This document shows positions 34,986 through 43,995 of a DNA stretch of 64,000 nt, one piece after another. The translations under genes and the position numbers were made by a program. Position 1 is the first letter of the stretch; each line of letters opens with the position of its first letter. Location: positions 15,935,232 to 15,999,231 of the forward strand of contig JAVIAB010000102.1 of NCBI GenBank assembly GCA_032433765.1, given 5' to 3'. Under the pieces are notes generated by a model. That model saw only the letters and a list, made by a program, of their open reading frames with translations, was not told where the DNA came from and searched no databases. This DNA is from Megaustenia siamemsis (Eukaryota; Mollusca; Gastropoda; Stylommatophora; Ariophantidae).

Positions 34986-35364
34986 GTGGTGAAAAAGTAT
35001 TACAATATATGCAAGGATATAAGGAAGTTTTACTAGAAAAACGGTGGTGAAATTAGGGATGATATAGTGGAGGAGTAGTAGTGGTGATATCAGCTTGGGA
35101 AGACCTACTAGAGTCAGTTGGTGAAACCAATTAGGATGATATACTGAAGCACAAATGGTGACACCACTTAGGGAACTATTATTTTTCTACCCTAGAAAAT
35201 TGTGAATGGAAATTAGGCTGTTTTTGTCACAAAATGAACTACAGGGAACTGGAAGTTGACTTTAATCCCGGCTGACAGCTTCTAGGTTCACCCAGCAGTA
35301 ATAGATAGAGGATTTTCTTGAAAAGAAATACAACACTGGCATAATAAAGGTAAAGTATGAGACT

Positions 35365-35600
35365 TGAGTATCAATGAGAAGAACAATCATGAGAGAAGCA
35401 AGAGCAGCAGGAATCTGCTCCCTCAATGAGATAGAGCTGCTTGCACAGAACAGAGGTAAATGGCGAGATTTTATAAAATATCTTTAAAAGAATTGAAAAC
35501 TGCTAGAACAAAAATTCAGATAAGAAAAGGAGTATCTTGGTCTACACCCTATGGGCCTACTATGGCTCGAAAGGTCAATAGACAGATAGATGAGACTTGA
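35365..35600 (+). mobile_element. LINE C-terminal scrap
   Basis: One frame encodes MRRTIMREARAAGICSLNEI and ELLAQNRGKWRDFIKYL, a LINE C-terminus of another family, then a decayed 3' region and TAGACAGATAGATGAG. 35171-35364 is unassigned. Confidence 0.65.
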
Positions 35601-35875
35601 GTCTTAGCACACAAGTTTTCACCAAGATGTGCTCGGTCACCTATCCAGAAGTGTTGAGAGACTTCTAGATAGTGTCACTTCAAGCATAACAAATTTTAAA
35701 ATGTGAGGCGGCATTCCTCACATTCCCAGAGTGCTACCCTGATACCCATTTCTGCCAGTGGCTGAGTTGACCGCGGGGGTATTTATTTTTACCAAGAGTA
35801 CAATCAAACACTGGTAGTCCGAACGTCAGAAGCCTAGTCGGGTGGTTTTCCCAACTAGGCTACCGAGGCCCCCAC
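35600..35875 (-). mobile_element. SINE-2 copy 2
   Basis: Full-length homologue of 6655-6988: the minus strand has GGTAGCCTAGTTGGG at the head and ends GACTCAAGTCTCATC. The B box region is partly deleted (the GTTCGA segment is missing), so it is probably silent. 35876-36301 is unassigned. Confidence 0.87.
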
Positions 35876-36498
35876 TGGCATAGTAAAGACCTCATAAGTG
35901 TACCAATGATCCCAACAAATATATGGGAACTCACATTATATTCTCTGTATGTCATGAGACAAGACAGACTTCCTGCTACTTATTCATAACTTCTAATTTT
36001 GTAAAGGCTTCCTATATCTACCTATCTTTCATTTGCCAAGGCTTCCTATAATTTTAAACAGTTTTTCTTAAAAATGGAAGTGTAAACCTTACAATGTATT
36101 AGGTTATGGAAAACAGACCATTTGCATAATTTTCTGCAATTTTGTACAAAATAAAAAGAAAGAAATAATTGACATTATCAGCAATAAAAATGTTTTCAGA
36201 ATTGAGAAAACAGCTCTGCTGATGTTTACTAGCTGATTAAACAGTACGAAACCAAGATTTAAAATGGACAAGAAATACTGATATAAACCAACCACATTAC
36301 ACGGATTGAGTTATTGAGTTATTTGCAGGTCATCATCATTGCACTCCGAACATGTCCATAGGTGCTCAGATCCCCTCCTCATCAATTCCCGCACTGTCCA
36401 GCGACTGACGACTCCAGTCCTATGTTGGTTGATAAGTCTTCTTACATGGCCACTAAGTTTCTCATTTCTGGCTGTGCCCATCTTAACTCCCATTTCCA

Positions 36499-37641
36499 TC
36501 ATCCGAAGAAGTGACGTGGATCTGTGTTTGTCGAAGTTCTGTGTTCTTCCCACATCTCGGAGGGCATTGATGATGTCCGCCCGATCCATTGGTTGCCCAT
36601 CCTCAACGACAGCCTGTCCGCTCTTTCATTTCCCCGTACTTCCGCATGTCCAGGGACATAGACAAAGGTGACGCTACGTATTTTGGACTTCTGCAATGAC
36701 TCTACCCATTGCATGCGTACAGAGCCCGCCTCCACTTTTTTTATCATGCTCATCGAATCACTCAGTATACATGCGTTGGTGTAGTCTTGTGACTCTAACC
36801 ATTTGAATGCCTTGGTCACTGCCATCACCTCCATTGTCATGCTACTCGTGGTCATGACGTATGCACCACTGTCTTCCTTGACTATTCTGCATGCCGAGCG
36901 TGCTGTAAATGCCCATGCACTTCTTTGGTGTCGTCTTACAGACCCGTCTGTATAGATGACTGCATCTTTCTTATCAGTGTTATCGCAGATGAGACCGTGG
37001 ACCTCAGCACCAACTACGACCGGGTTCTGTTCCCTACTTTTCCTGTCGAGTGTGACAATACACGAGAAAGACCCCTTGAATGACGTTGGCACCGGTATCC
37101 ACTCCTCACCAACGCTGATATTTGTAAGTCCACAGACCTGTTTGATGACATCTTCTGCTCGGCCCACCCATGATTTGCCTCTTTTTAGCCTGGCACCTTT
37201 CACTGTGTTGAGCACGTGGTGCAATGGATGTTCTTTATCTGTACTAATCGTCAGGTATGCTCGTGCTCTCCAATTCTTGATTCTGTCATCCATGGTTGGA
37301 AAGTCAAGAAGATATCTCATTGCTACACAGGGAGTATCTCTTGTACATCCTAAGATAATGCGCATGGCTTCATTTTGTATTTTCTCCAGCCTATCAATTT
37401 GAGTCGTACTGACAGTAAGAATTGTCAGGACATACTCGATTGGTGCGAGGACTAATCCCTGGAACAGAAGAGTAAGTAGCCTCTGCTCGATGTTGGTAGC
37501 TGCCATGACCTTCAAGGCAGCTAATCTTTTGCGGGATTTTGTTATCACATGGTTGACATGGTCCCGAAAACACAGGCTGTGATCAAACTTAACTCCGAGG
37601 TCTGTCATCAACTTGTCTCTGGTCACCTCATCAGCTCCCAT
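36499..37641 (-). CDS. LINE-E RT thumb and RNase H, partial (380 codons)
   Basis: The longest plausible protein frame in the window. Residues 1-110 are the RT thumb and connection (FDHSLCFRDHVNHVITKSRK). Residues 110-225 are a linker. Residues from about 227 form RNase HI with the four acidic positions visible: YTDGS, MEVMA, LSDSMS and, after PGHAEVRGNERADRL, the final Asp. The Met at 37641 is not the true start: the codon before it is TGA where copy 2 has CGA (Arg), a single CpG transition. The end of RNase H is altered by a small deletion relative to copy 2, after which the frame runs out. Confidence 0.9.
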   Translation of the reverse strand: MGADEVTRDKLMTDLGVKFDHSLCFRDHVNHVITKSRKRLAALKVMAATNIEQRLLTLLFQGLVLAPIEYVLTILTVSTTQIDRLEKIQNEAMRIILGCTRDTPCVAMRYLLDFPTMDDRIKNWRARAYLTISTDKEHPLHHVLNTVKGARLKRGKSWVGRAEDVIKQVCGLTNISVGEEWIPVPTSFKGSFSCIVTLDRKSREQNPVVVGAEVHGLICDNTDKKDAVIYTDGSVRRHQRSAWAFTARSACRIVKEDSGAYVMTTSSMTMEVMAVTKAFKWLESQDYTNACILSDSMSMIKKVEAGSVRMQWVESLQKSKIRSVTFVYVPGHAEVRGNERADRLSLRMGNQWIGRTSSMPSEMWEEHRTSTNTDPRHFFG

Positions 37642-38010
37642 TCATACTACCGGTGTGGTCGTATTAACGATATGATTGTTAAGGGATAACCATGAAATTT
37701 ATGCTTTATTAGGATTAACCAAGGCACATGAAACCCCACACCAGGAAGAAATGCGATCGAGTTCATCTTGCATTGTGGAAGCGATTCCCCGTCTGTCTCT
37801 TCCCTGTTGATACACCAGAATATCATCAGCAAAAGTCATATTTCTTCCCCTCCCATCCAGCCATTGTTCCGTGATCATTATTGTGTACACGTTAAATAGA
37901 AATGGTGACAATGGTGAGCCTTGTGGCAGCCCTGGACAAATGGATGTTGGTTCGGAAGACCAATTTCCACATCTGAGTATCACCTTCCTCTGAAACAGTG
38001 CCGCAGCGAT

Positions 38011-38598
38011 CTATCTAATGAGGAAGGGGTGCACCGTCAGTTTGAGAAGCACATTCATGAGATATTCAAATGGTACTCTGTTGTATGCATCCTCCAGATC
38101 TATAGCAGCAGCACATGTCTCCTCTTGTCTGTGGAAGCCTTCGAAGACGTCATAGGCAAAGACTGCCGCATTGAGCCATGTCTCTTTGTTATATCTATAA
38201 CCTCCAAGTGTGGGTGGGAATACACATTTCTGTTCAAGGTGACAGGTGAGGACACGGGCAACTATTTTCTCCAGCAGCTTGCCCGCAATGTTCTGCATTG
38301 TGATGATGCTGTAGGCACTGATCTGAGAATGGTCCTTGTTTGGCTTCATTAGCGGTAGTAAGTAGCTGTGTAGCCACTCCTCCTTAATCTGGCCACTCCG
38401 AATGCTGGCATTAAACTCATTGGCCAGTTTTGTCAAGTTGTCATCAGCTAAATCACCTATGTCATCGTACCGAACACCATCTGGACCAGGAGCAGTGATG
38501 TGTGACCTTTTAAGTGTTGTCCGAATGGTATCGGTTGTGATTGTGAGATCTTCTTCCACCACTACATCCTTACACATGGATACATATAACCAATACAA
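38011..38598 (-). CDS. LINE-E RT N-terminal half, partial (195 codons)
   Basis: Contains HITAPGPDGVRYDDIGDLAD (RT domain entry), WLHSYLLPLMKPNKDHSQ, NIAGKLLEKIVARVL and AAAIDLEDAYNRVP (motif A, with the first catalytic Asp). It joins the palm frame at 37983-37699 by a frameshift. The apparent Met start is near the 5' truncation point. Confidence 0.88.
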   Translation of the reverse strand: MYWLYVSMCKDVVVEEDLTITTDTIRTTLKRSHITAPGPDGVRYDDIGDLADDNLTKLANEFNASIRSGQIKEEWLHSYLLPLMKPNKDHSQISAYSIITMQNIAGKLLEKIVARVLTCHLEQKCVFPPTLGGYRYNKETWLNAAVFAYDVFEGFHRQEETCAAAIDLEDAYNRVPFEYLMNVLLKLTVHPFLIR

Positions 38599-38873
38599 AT
38601 ATAGCTGAACTACAATTTGTGTAATGACAACTGCAGTCTAATTTAACCTAGAAAAGTTTCAGTGGAATGTAGCAGACTGTGAGCATCTTAACCTATAACT
38701 GCTGCACAATTTCTAAGATTAAAACTAAGTTAAATAACAGATCAAATGGAAACCACTGGAGGCTACAGACATGGTTTTACATACAAATATTGAGAATACC
38801 AGGAACTGTTAAAAAGAGAAAGATGAAAATATTCTGCTGGAGTGAAAGCAAAAAAGAGAGATTATTTCCAACA

Positions 38874-39591
38874 TTAACTCTTTCCGTACGCTTCGCCACA
38901 GTGTGTGCTATGTTGATTTCGGCCCCGTATGTTTCACCGCATAGTGAGCCACTTTCAATTTGATTAGTGTGAACCAAAAATATCAAACCATATTCTTTTT
39001 ACATGTTTTTTATCATCTTGGTATTGGTGAAATAGGGCAACAGACAAGAAAATCACTGGAAGCTGTAGAAATGTGGTTTTACAGAAGAATGTTGAAAATA
39101 CCATGGACAGTTAAGAAGAGTAATGAAAACGTTCTGAAAGAGACCAAAGCAAAGTGAGAGCTAATTTCCAATATTAGGAAGAAACAATCATCATTTTTTG
39201 GCCATGTAATGAGAAGAGAACAGCTGGAATATATTGTAACAACTGGGAAATTGAGGGACAAAGAGATAGAGGGAAGCAAAGAGAAAAGATACCAGACAGC
39301 TTAAGAGAATGGTTTGGCAGAAGGTCAGCAATAGAAATTATAAATAACTATCAAGATCGAAAGTTGTGGAGAGACATGATCACCTACGCCAGCAGGCATG
39401 GTACTTGATGATGATGATGATGATAATTGGTGAAATCTAATTCCTTGTTCAATTATCTAAAAATTCATACATAATAATGTGTTATATGTTAAATAAATAT
39501 AAATATGTAGATTGATTCTTAAAACCATGGGAAATGTCTCTGAAATTTCTTCCATTGCATTGATAAAAAGTTTCCGTACGGAAAGAGTTAA
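38874..39591. mobile_element. TTAA-flanked inverted-repeat element (piggyBac-like MITE)
   Basis: TTAA is duplicated at 38874-38877 and 39588-39591. The 13-bp terminal inverted repeats are perfect: CTCTTTCCGTACG at 38878-38890 and its complement at 39575-39587. TTAA targets and short TIRs are hallmarks of the piggyBac superfamily. There is no transposase, so it is non-autonomous. Without the inner LINE-C insertion the element would be about 307 bp. Confidence 0.85.
39023..39436 (+). mobile_element. LINE-C insertion within the TTAA element, 11-bp TSD
   Basis: ATTGGTGAAAT is duplicated at 39023-39033 and 39426-39436. The 392-bp insert encodes MWFYRRMLKIPWTVKKSN, SNIRKKQSSFFGHVMRRE and ends Tyr-Ala-Ser-Arg-His-Gly-Thr, stop, (GAT)n, with few lesions. 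It is among the youngest insertions here. Confidence 0.92.
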
Positions 39592-39699
39592 GTAACCTTG
39601 ATTTTTGGTCAGGTTATGAGAAGTGAACAATTGAAATATATTGTGACAACAGGAAAATAAAAGGGGAACAGACAGATGATAAGAAATCAATGGAAGAAT

Positions 39700-39800
39700 G
39701 AGTGGTCGAGAGGAAAGACACCAGCTTCAGGACAGGAAGGTCCTTGGTTTGAATCTCGGGAGAGTAGTTTCCTCGTGGCTTTACCCTCCCTGGTCACTGA
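39700..39800 (+). mobile_element. tRNA-like SINE head
   Basis: GTGGTCGAGAGGAAAGACAC (A-box-like) and GGTTTGAATCTCGG (B box) at Pol III spacing. It continues into GGCTTTACCCTCCCTGG. More likely a SINE than a functional tRNA gene. 39801-40144 is unassigned. Confidence 0.5.
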
Positions 39801-40144
39801 GTTTCAATGTCTAACACTCCTAGATAATAACAAAACAACATCCAGCTGAGGTTACTTAACCCATGACAGTTAAACAAAGAAACAAGTAGGCAACAAGGGC
39901 TGGTGCATGCAAATTAGTGGTACAATAAGAAATAGCTGTACACTGTCAGAAGTTGTGTGTAGACCCGAGACTCTTCTATCATATGTGCAATCATACTGTG
40001 AACCATCTGGTTCAAATGGTGTCATGATCCAGCCCCACCACTTTTGTCTGTCCTCTTTGATCAGTCAGGCTTGACAGGTTAGTCTTATTATAGGGACATC
40101 ACTTGGAGGTGGGATAGAACCTGGACTTGCACGGGTTGTTAGCT

Positions 40145-42385
40145 CATACTGACACATACAGTCATTTGTATGTCTTCCCTCATACTGACACATACAGTCA
40201 CTTGTATGTCTTCCCTCATACTGACACATAGTCACTCATATGTCTTCCCTCATACTGACACATACAGTCACGTGTATGTCTTCTCTCATACTGACACATA
40301 CAGTCACTTGTATGTCTTCACTCATACTGACACATACAGTCACTTGTATGTCTTCCCTCATACTGACACATAGTCACTTGTATGTCTTCTCTCATACTGA
40401 CACATACAGTCACTTGTATGTCTTCTCTCATACTGACGCATACAGTCACTTGTATGTCTTCCCTCATACTGACACATACAGTCACTTGTATGTCTTCCCT
40501 CATACTGACACATAGTCACTCGTATGTCTTCCCTCATACTGACACATACAATCACTTGTATGTCTTCCCTCATACTGACACATACAGTCACTTGTATGTT
40601 TTCCCTCATGCTGACACATATAGTTACTTGTATGTCTTTGCTCGTCCTGATGCATATAGTTACTTGTATGTCTTTGCTCATCCTGACACATATAGCCACT
40701 TGTATGTCTTTGCTCATCCTGACACATACAGTCACTTGTATGTTTTCCCTCATGCTGACACATATAGTTACTTGTATGTCTTTGTTCATCCTGATGCATA
40801 TAGTTACTTGTATGTCTTTGCTCATCCTGACACATATAGCCACTTGTATGTCTTTGCTCATCCTGACACATATAGTAATTTGTATGTCTTCCCTAATACT
40901 GACACATACAGTCAGCTCTACGTCATCACTGATTCTGACACATACAGTCAGCTGTATGTCTTTGCAGATCCTGACACATACAGTCAGTTATACAGCTTCG
41001 CTGATCCTGACGCATAGTCAGCTGTATGTCTTTGCAGATCTTGACACATAGTCAGCTATACATCTTCGTTGATCCTGACGCATAGTCAGCTGTATGTCTT
41101 TGCAGATCCTGATGCATAGTCAGCTGTATGTCTTTGCAGATCCTGACACATACAGTCAGCTGTACATCTTCACTAAACCTGATGCATACAGTCAGCTATA
41201 TGTCTTCGCTGATCCTGATGATACAGTCAGCTATATTTCTTCGCTGAACCTGATGCATACAGTCAGCTGTACGTCTTCCCTAATTCTGATGCATAGTCAG
41301 CGATATGTCTTCGCTGAACCTGACACATACAGTCAGCTCTACGTCTTTGCTGAACCCAATGCATACAGTCAGCTGTATGTCTTCACTGAACCTGATGCAT
41401 ACAGTCAGCTGTATGTCTTCGCTGAACCTGACATATACAGTCAGCTCTGCGTCTTCCCAGAACCTGATGCATACAGTCAGCTCTGCGTCTTCACAGAACC
41501 TGATGCAGACAGTCAGCTCTGCGTCTTCACAGAACCTGATGCATACAGTCAGCTCTGTGTCTTCACAGAACCTGATGCATACAGTCAGCTCTGCGTCTTC
41601 GCTGAACCTGATGCATACAGTCCGCTGTATGTCTTCACAGAACCTGATGCATACAATCAGCTCTGCGTCTTCACAGAACCTGATGCGTACAGTCAGCTCT
41701 GCGTCTTCACAGAACCTGATGCATACAGTCAGCTCTGCGTCATCACAGAACCTGACACATACAGTCAGCTATACGTCTTCACAGAAATTGATACAAACAG
41801 TCAGCTATATTTCTTCGCTGAACCTGATGCATACAGTCAACTGTATGTCTTCACTGAACCTGATGCACAGTCAGCTATATGTCTTCACAGAACCTGATGT
41901 AAACAGTCAGCTATATGTCTTCACAGAACCTGATGTAAACAGTCAGCTATATGTCTTCACAGAACCTGATGTAAACAGTCAGCTATATATCTTCCCAGAA
42001 CCTGATGCATACAGTCAGCTGTATGTCTTCACAGAACCTGATGCATACAGCCAGCTCTGCGTCTTCATAGAACCTGATGCATACAGTCAGCTGTATATTT
42101 TCACAGAACCTAATGCATACAGTCAGCTATAAGCCTTCACAGAATCTGATGCATACAGTCAGCTCTACGCCTTCACAGAACCTGATGCATACAGTCAGCT
42201 GTATATCTTCACAGAACCTGATGTATACAGTCAGCTGTATATCTTCACAGAACCTGATGCATACAGTCAGCTGTATATCTTCACAGAACCTGATGTATAC
42301 AGTCAGCTGTATATCTTCACAGAACCTGATGCATACAGTCAGCTGTATATTTTCGCTGAACCTGGCACATACAGTCAGTTTTACA
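40145..42385. repeat. 36-bp minisatellite, about 62 copies
   Basis: The unit starts TCTTCCCTCATACTGACACA and continues TACAGTCACTTGTATG. 36 is divisible by three, so long frames stay open on both strands (for example 40382-41017, 41094-41897, 41305-42132 plus; 40358-40861 minus). Translations are 12-residue repeats such as EPDAYSQLYVFT. Sequence drifts from left (TCATACTGACACA) to right (AGAACCTGATGCA). No non-repetitive coding flank is seen, so I do not call a gene. Confidence 0.97.
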
Positions 42386-42604
42386 TCACTGGCCTCTCTA
42401 AACACAATTTCTGGTGGATATTTTTGCCCATCCTTCTTTCTTGCATTCAGTATTCTTCAATTATCATTACATACAGCATTATCCAACATCTTGGGTCTGC
42501 AGGGGGGAGGGAGACATATAGCACTGGAAAATAAAGACTACTTGCCCAGTGCATCACCACATGTTGTTCTGGTATGATTTTCTATTTCGCCCTCTGATAG
42601 AAAT

Positions 42605-42685
42605 TAGTTTGACCCTGTCGAGATTTGAACCCATGATCTTAACATTCTCCTATAAAGTTCAATTGCAACAGGTACCCCCATAATG
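42605..42685 (-). mobile_element. tRNA-like SINE head
   Basis: The minus strand has ATCATGGGTTCAAATCTCGA (B box) preceded by GTACCTGTTGCAATTGAAC. Isolated relic. 42386-42604 is unassigned. Confidence 0.4.
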
Positions 42686-42714
42686 TTATAGACTCTACAA
42701 CACAGCTCTGAATC

Positions 42715-42912
42715 ATGAAAACCTGGCTTCCTGCCGAAGCTACTGAATTTAGTGCTCTATACACACCATGAGCTGTGTTTTTCATCCAGATCATGTTTCG
42801 ATATTCCAATTGCTTACGATGAATGATGATATTGTATGACGAACGACAGTTCAGCTGTGTTCACTTTCGGTGCCGCTTGGCCTTTTGTCTTTTGGCATGT
42901 GCTGTAGCTGCT
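42715..42912 (+). repeat. Rep-R copy 2, truncated
   Basis: Starts at the CTTCCTGCCGAAGCTACTGA segment and ends at TGCTGTAGCTGCTATGATGG, matching 60820-61010. Directly joined to LINE-D. Confidence 0.75.
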
Positions 42913-43074
42913 ATGATGGAAACGAGTAACATCAAAAGATGGACAAGTCAGTCTATGACAACCTGCACCATCAAAGCAAGAAACAGAGTGAAATGGCGAT
43001 CCATGGTAGCCAACCTTCGTTGTGGAGACAGCACTAACCTTCATTGTGGAGACAGCACTCGATGATGATGATGA
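42913..43074 (+). mobile_element. LINE-D 3' end
   Basis: Encodes SNIKRWTSQSMTTCTIKAR and KWRSMVANLRCGDST, then a 24-bp duplication of the AACCTTC(G/A)TTGTGGAGACA segment and (GAT)n. A good reference for the LINE-D terminus. Confidence 0.88.
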
Positions 43075-43170
43075 AAAAGTAAAGTAAAGGTTCCCTCCTC
43101 TGCAAGGCTAGCCCTATTTGGGGGACATGGTGTTAGGGACCATATTTTGCCAGGAGTAGTAACACATTTT
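43075..43170 (-). mobile_element. SINE-1 tail-like fragment
   Basis: The minus strand reads AAAATATGGTCCCTAACACC, then a TTTACTTTACTTTTT end, as at the 3' ends of 2055-2310 and 51807-52067. The middle is diverged. Confidence 0.6.
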
Positions 43171-43364
43171 TAGATGATGATGTCAGTATCATACCAGACA
43201 CAAAAACTACAGAAGTCCTCATGAGAAGACAGTGATGGATAGGCTATCACCACAGAGAATGCTTTGTAAAGAACCAAAGGATAATAGTCTCATATGTGGT
43301 GGGTTTGTAGTGGTGGCTCAAAACAAACAGCAAACAAGATCTCTAATGACTGCATTCAGTTGTT

Positions 43365-43560
43365 ATGCTTTAGTTTAGTTGACAGGACATCTTGCACATC
43401 AGATAAGCCCATAAGTGCTGAGATCTCTTCCGAAGTAAATACCACAAAAATGTAGTCACTAACATCCTCATTGCATTGGTTGACATGTTCGCTCCCTGTA
43501 TAACAGTCCTAGCTGGCAGTTCTCACCTTAACATGATATTTGTACTGTCAGTTTTCGCCC
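43365..43560 (-). repeat. Rep-W copy
   Basis: Inverted relative to 45800-46285: GAGATCTCAGCACTTAT and the GTCAACTAAACTAAA end are shared, along with AAGGTGAGAACTGCCAG. 43171-43364 and 43561-43995 are unassigned. Confidence 0.55.
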
Positions 43561-43995
43561 AGGCATTCTGAATGTCAGAGCAGTCCATATGGCCTTATGT
43601 AACAGATAACTTAAAGCGAACTAAGCTAGTAATGTATTACGTGATTTATACTCTCTCTGAGCTAGATGATGATGATGATGAACCTACAAGTATATCCAGA
43701 CTAATTCTCTCTTATATAAGAGATGTTACTTACCAACGATGGCACTGTGTCCAATGGCCAGGAGCTCAGTGGAGGACACCAAGTGAACCATTTAGTTAAT
43801 CAACAATGGTGCTTCTCTATGACACTGTGGAAGCAATACAAATGTAAGTCTGTTGGGTCGATACTGACAAAAATATCATGCTCAATGTTTTAGCTCATTA
43901 ATCTCTTGATTGTTATTCAAATTTAATTTTTATTTGTTCTTTGACTCTGATTCGGTTTCTTTTTACATTTGTAAAATTGTTAGTCAAAACAATTC

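Larger units (their letters stand above)
36302..38600 (-). pseudogene. LINE-E copy 1, most complete (2.3 kb)
   Basis: Minus strand: pre-RT region and RT fingers (38598-38011), palm with PQGSPLSPFLFNVYT and the intact catalytic box FADD (37829-37840), then thumb, linker, RNase H and C-terminus. The 3' tail is the octamer repeat, read on plus as ATTGAGTTATTGAGTTATT. Known families with this layout (RT followed by RNase H) belong to the I superfamily of LINEs. 5' truncated, lacking the endonuclease. Stops near 37643 and 37695 separate the frames. Confidence 0.92.
38690..39700 (+). pseudogene. LINE-C copy split by a TTAA element
   Basis: Left part 38690-38877 (LEATDMVLHTN-like, shifted; KAKKRDYFQH region) and right part from 39588 (CCTTGATTTTTGGTCAGGTT, then GAACAATTGAAATATATTGT) match consecutive LINE-C sequence at 19310-19400. 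The interruption is 38878-39587. Confidence 0.8.

Noticed and set aside
43662..43682. GATGAT run as a LINE 3' tail
   Set aside because: No LINE C-terminal coding sequence precedes it on either strand.
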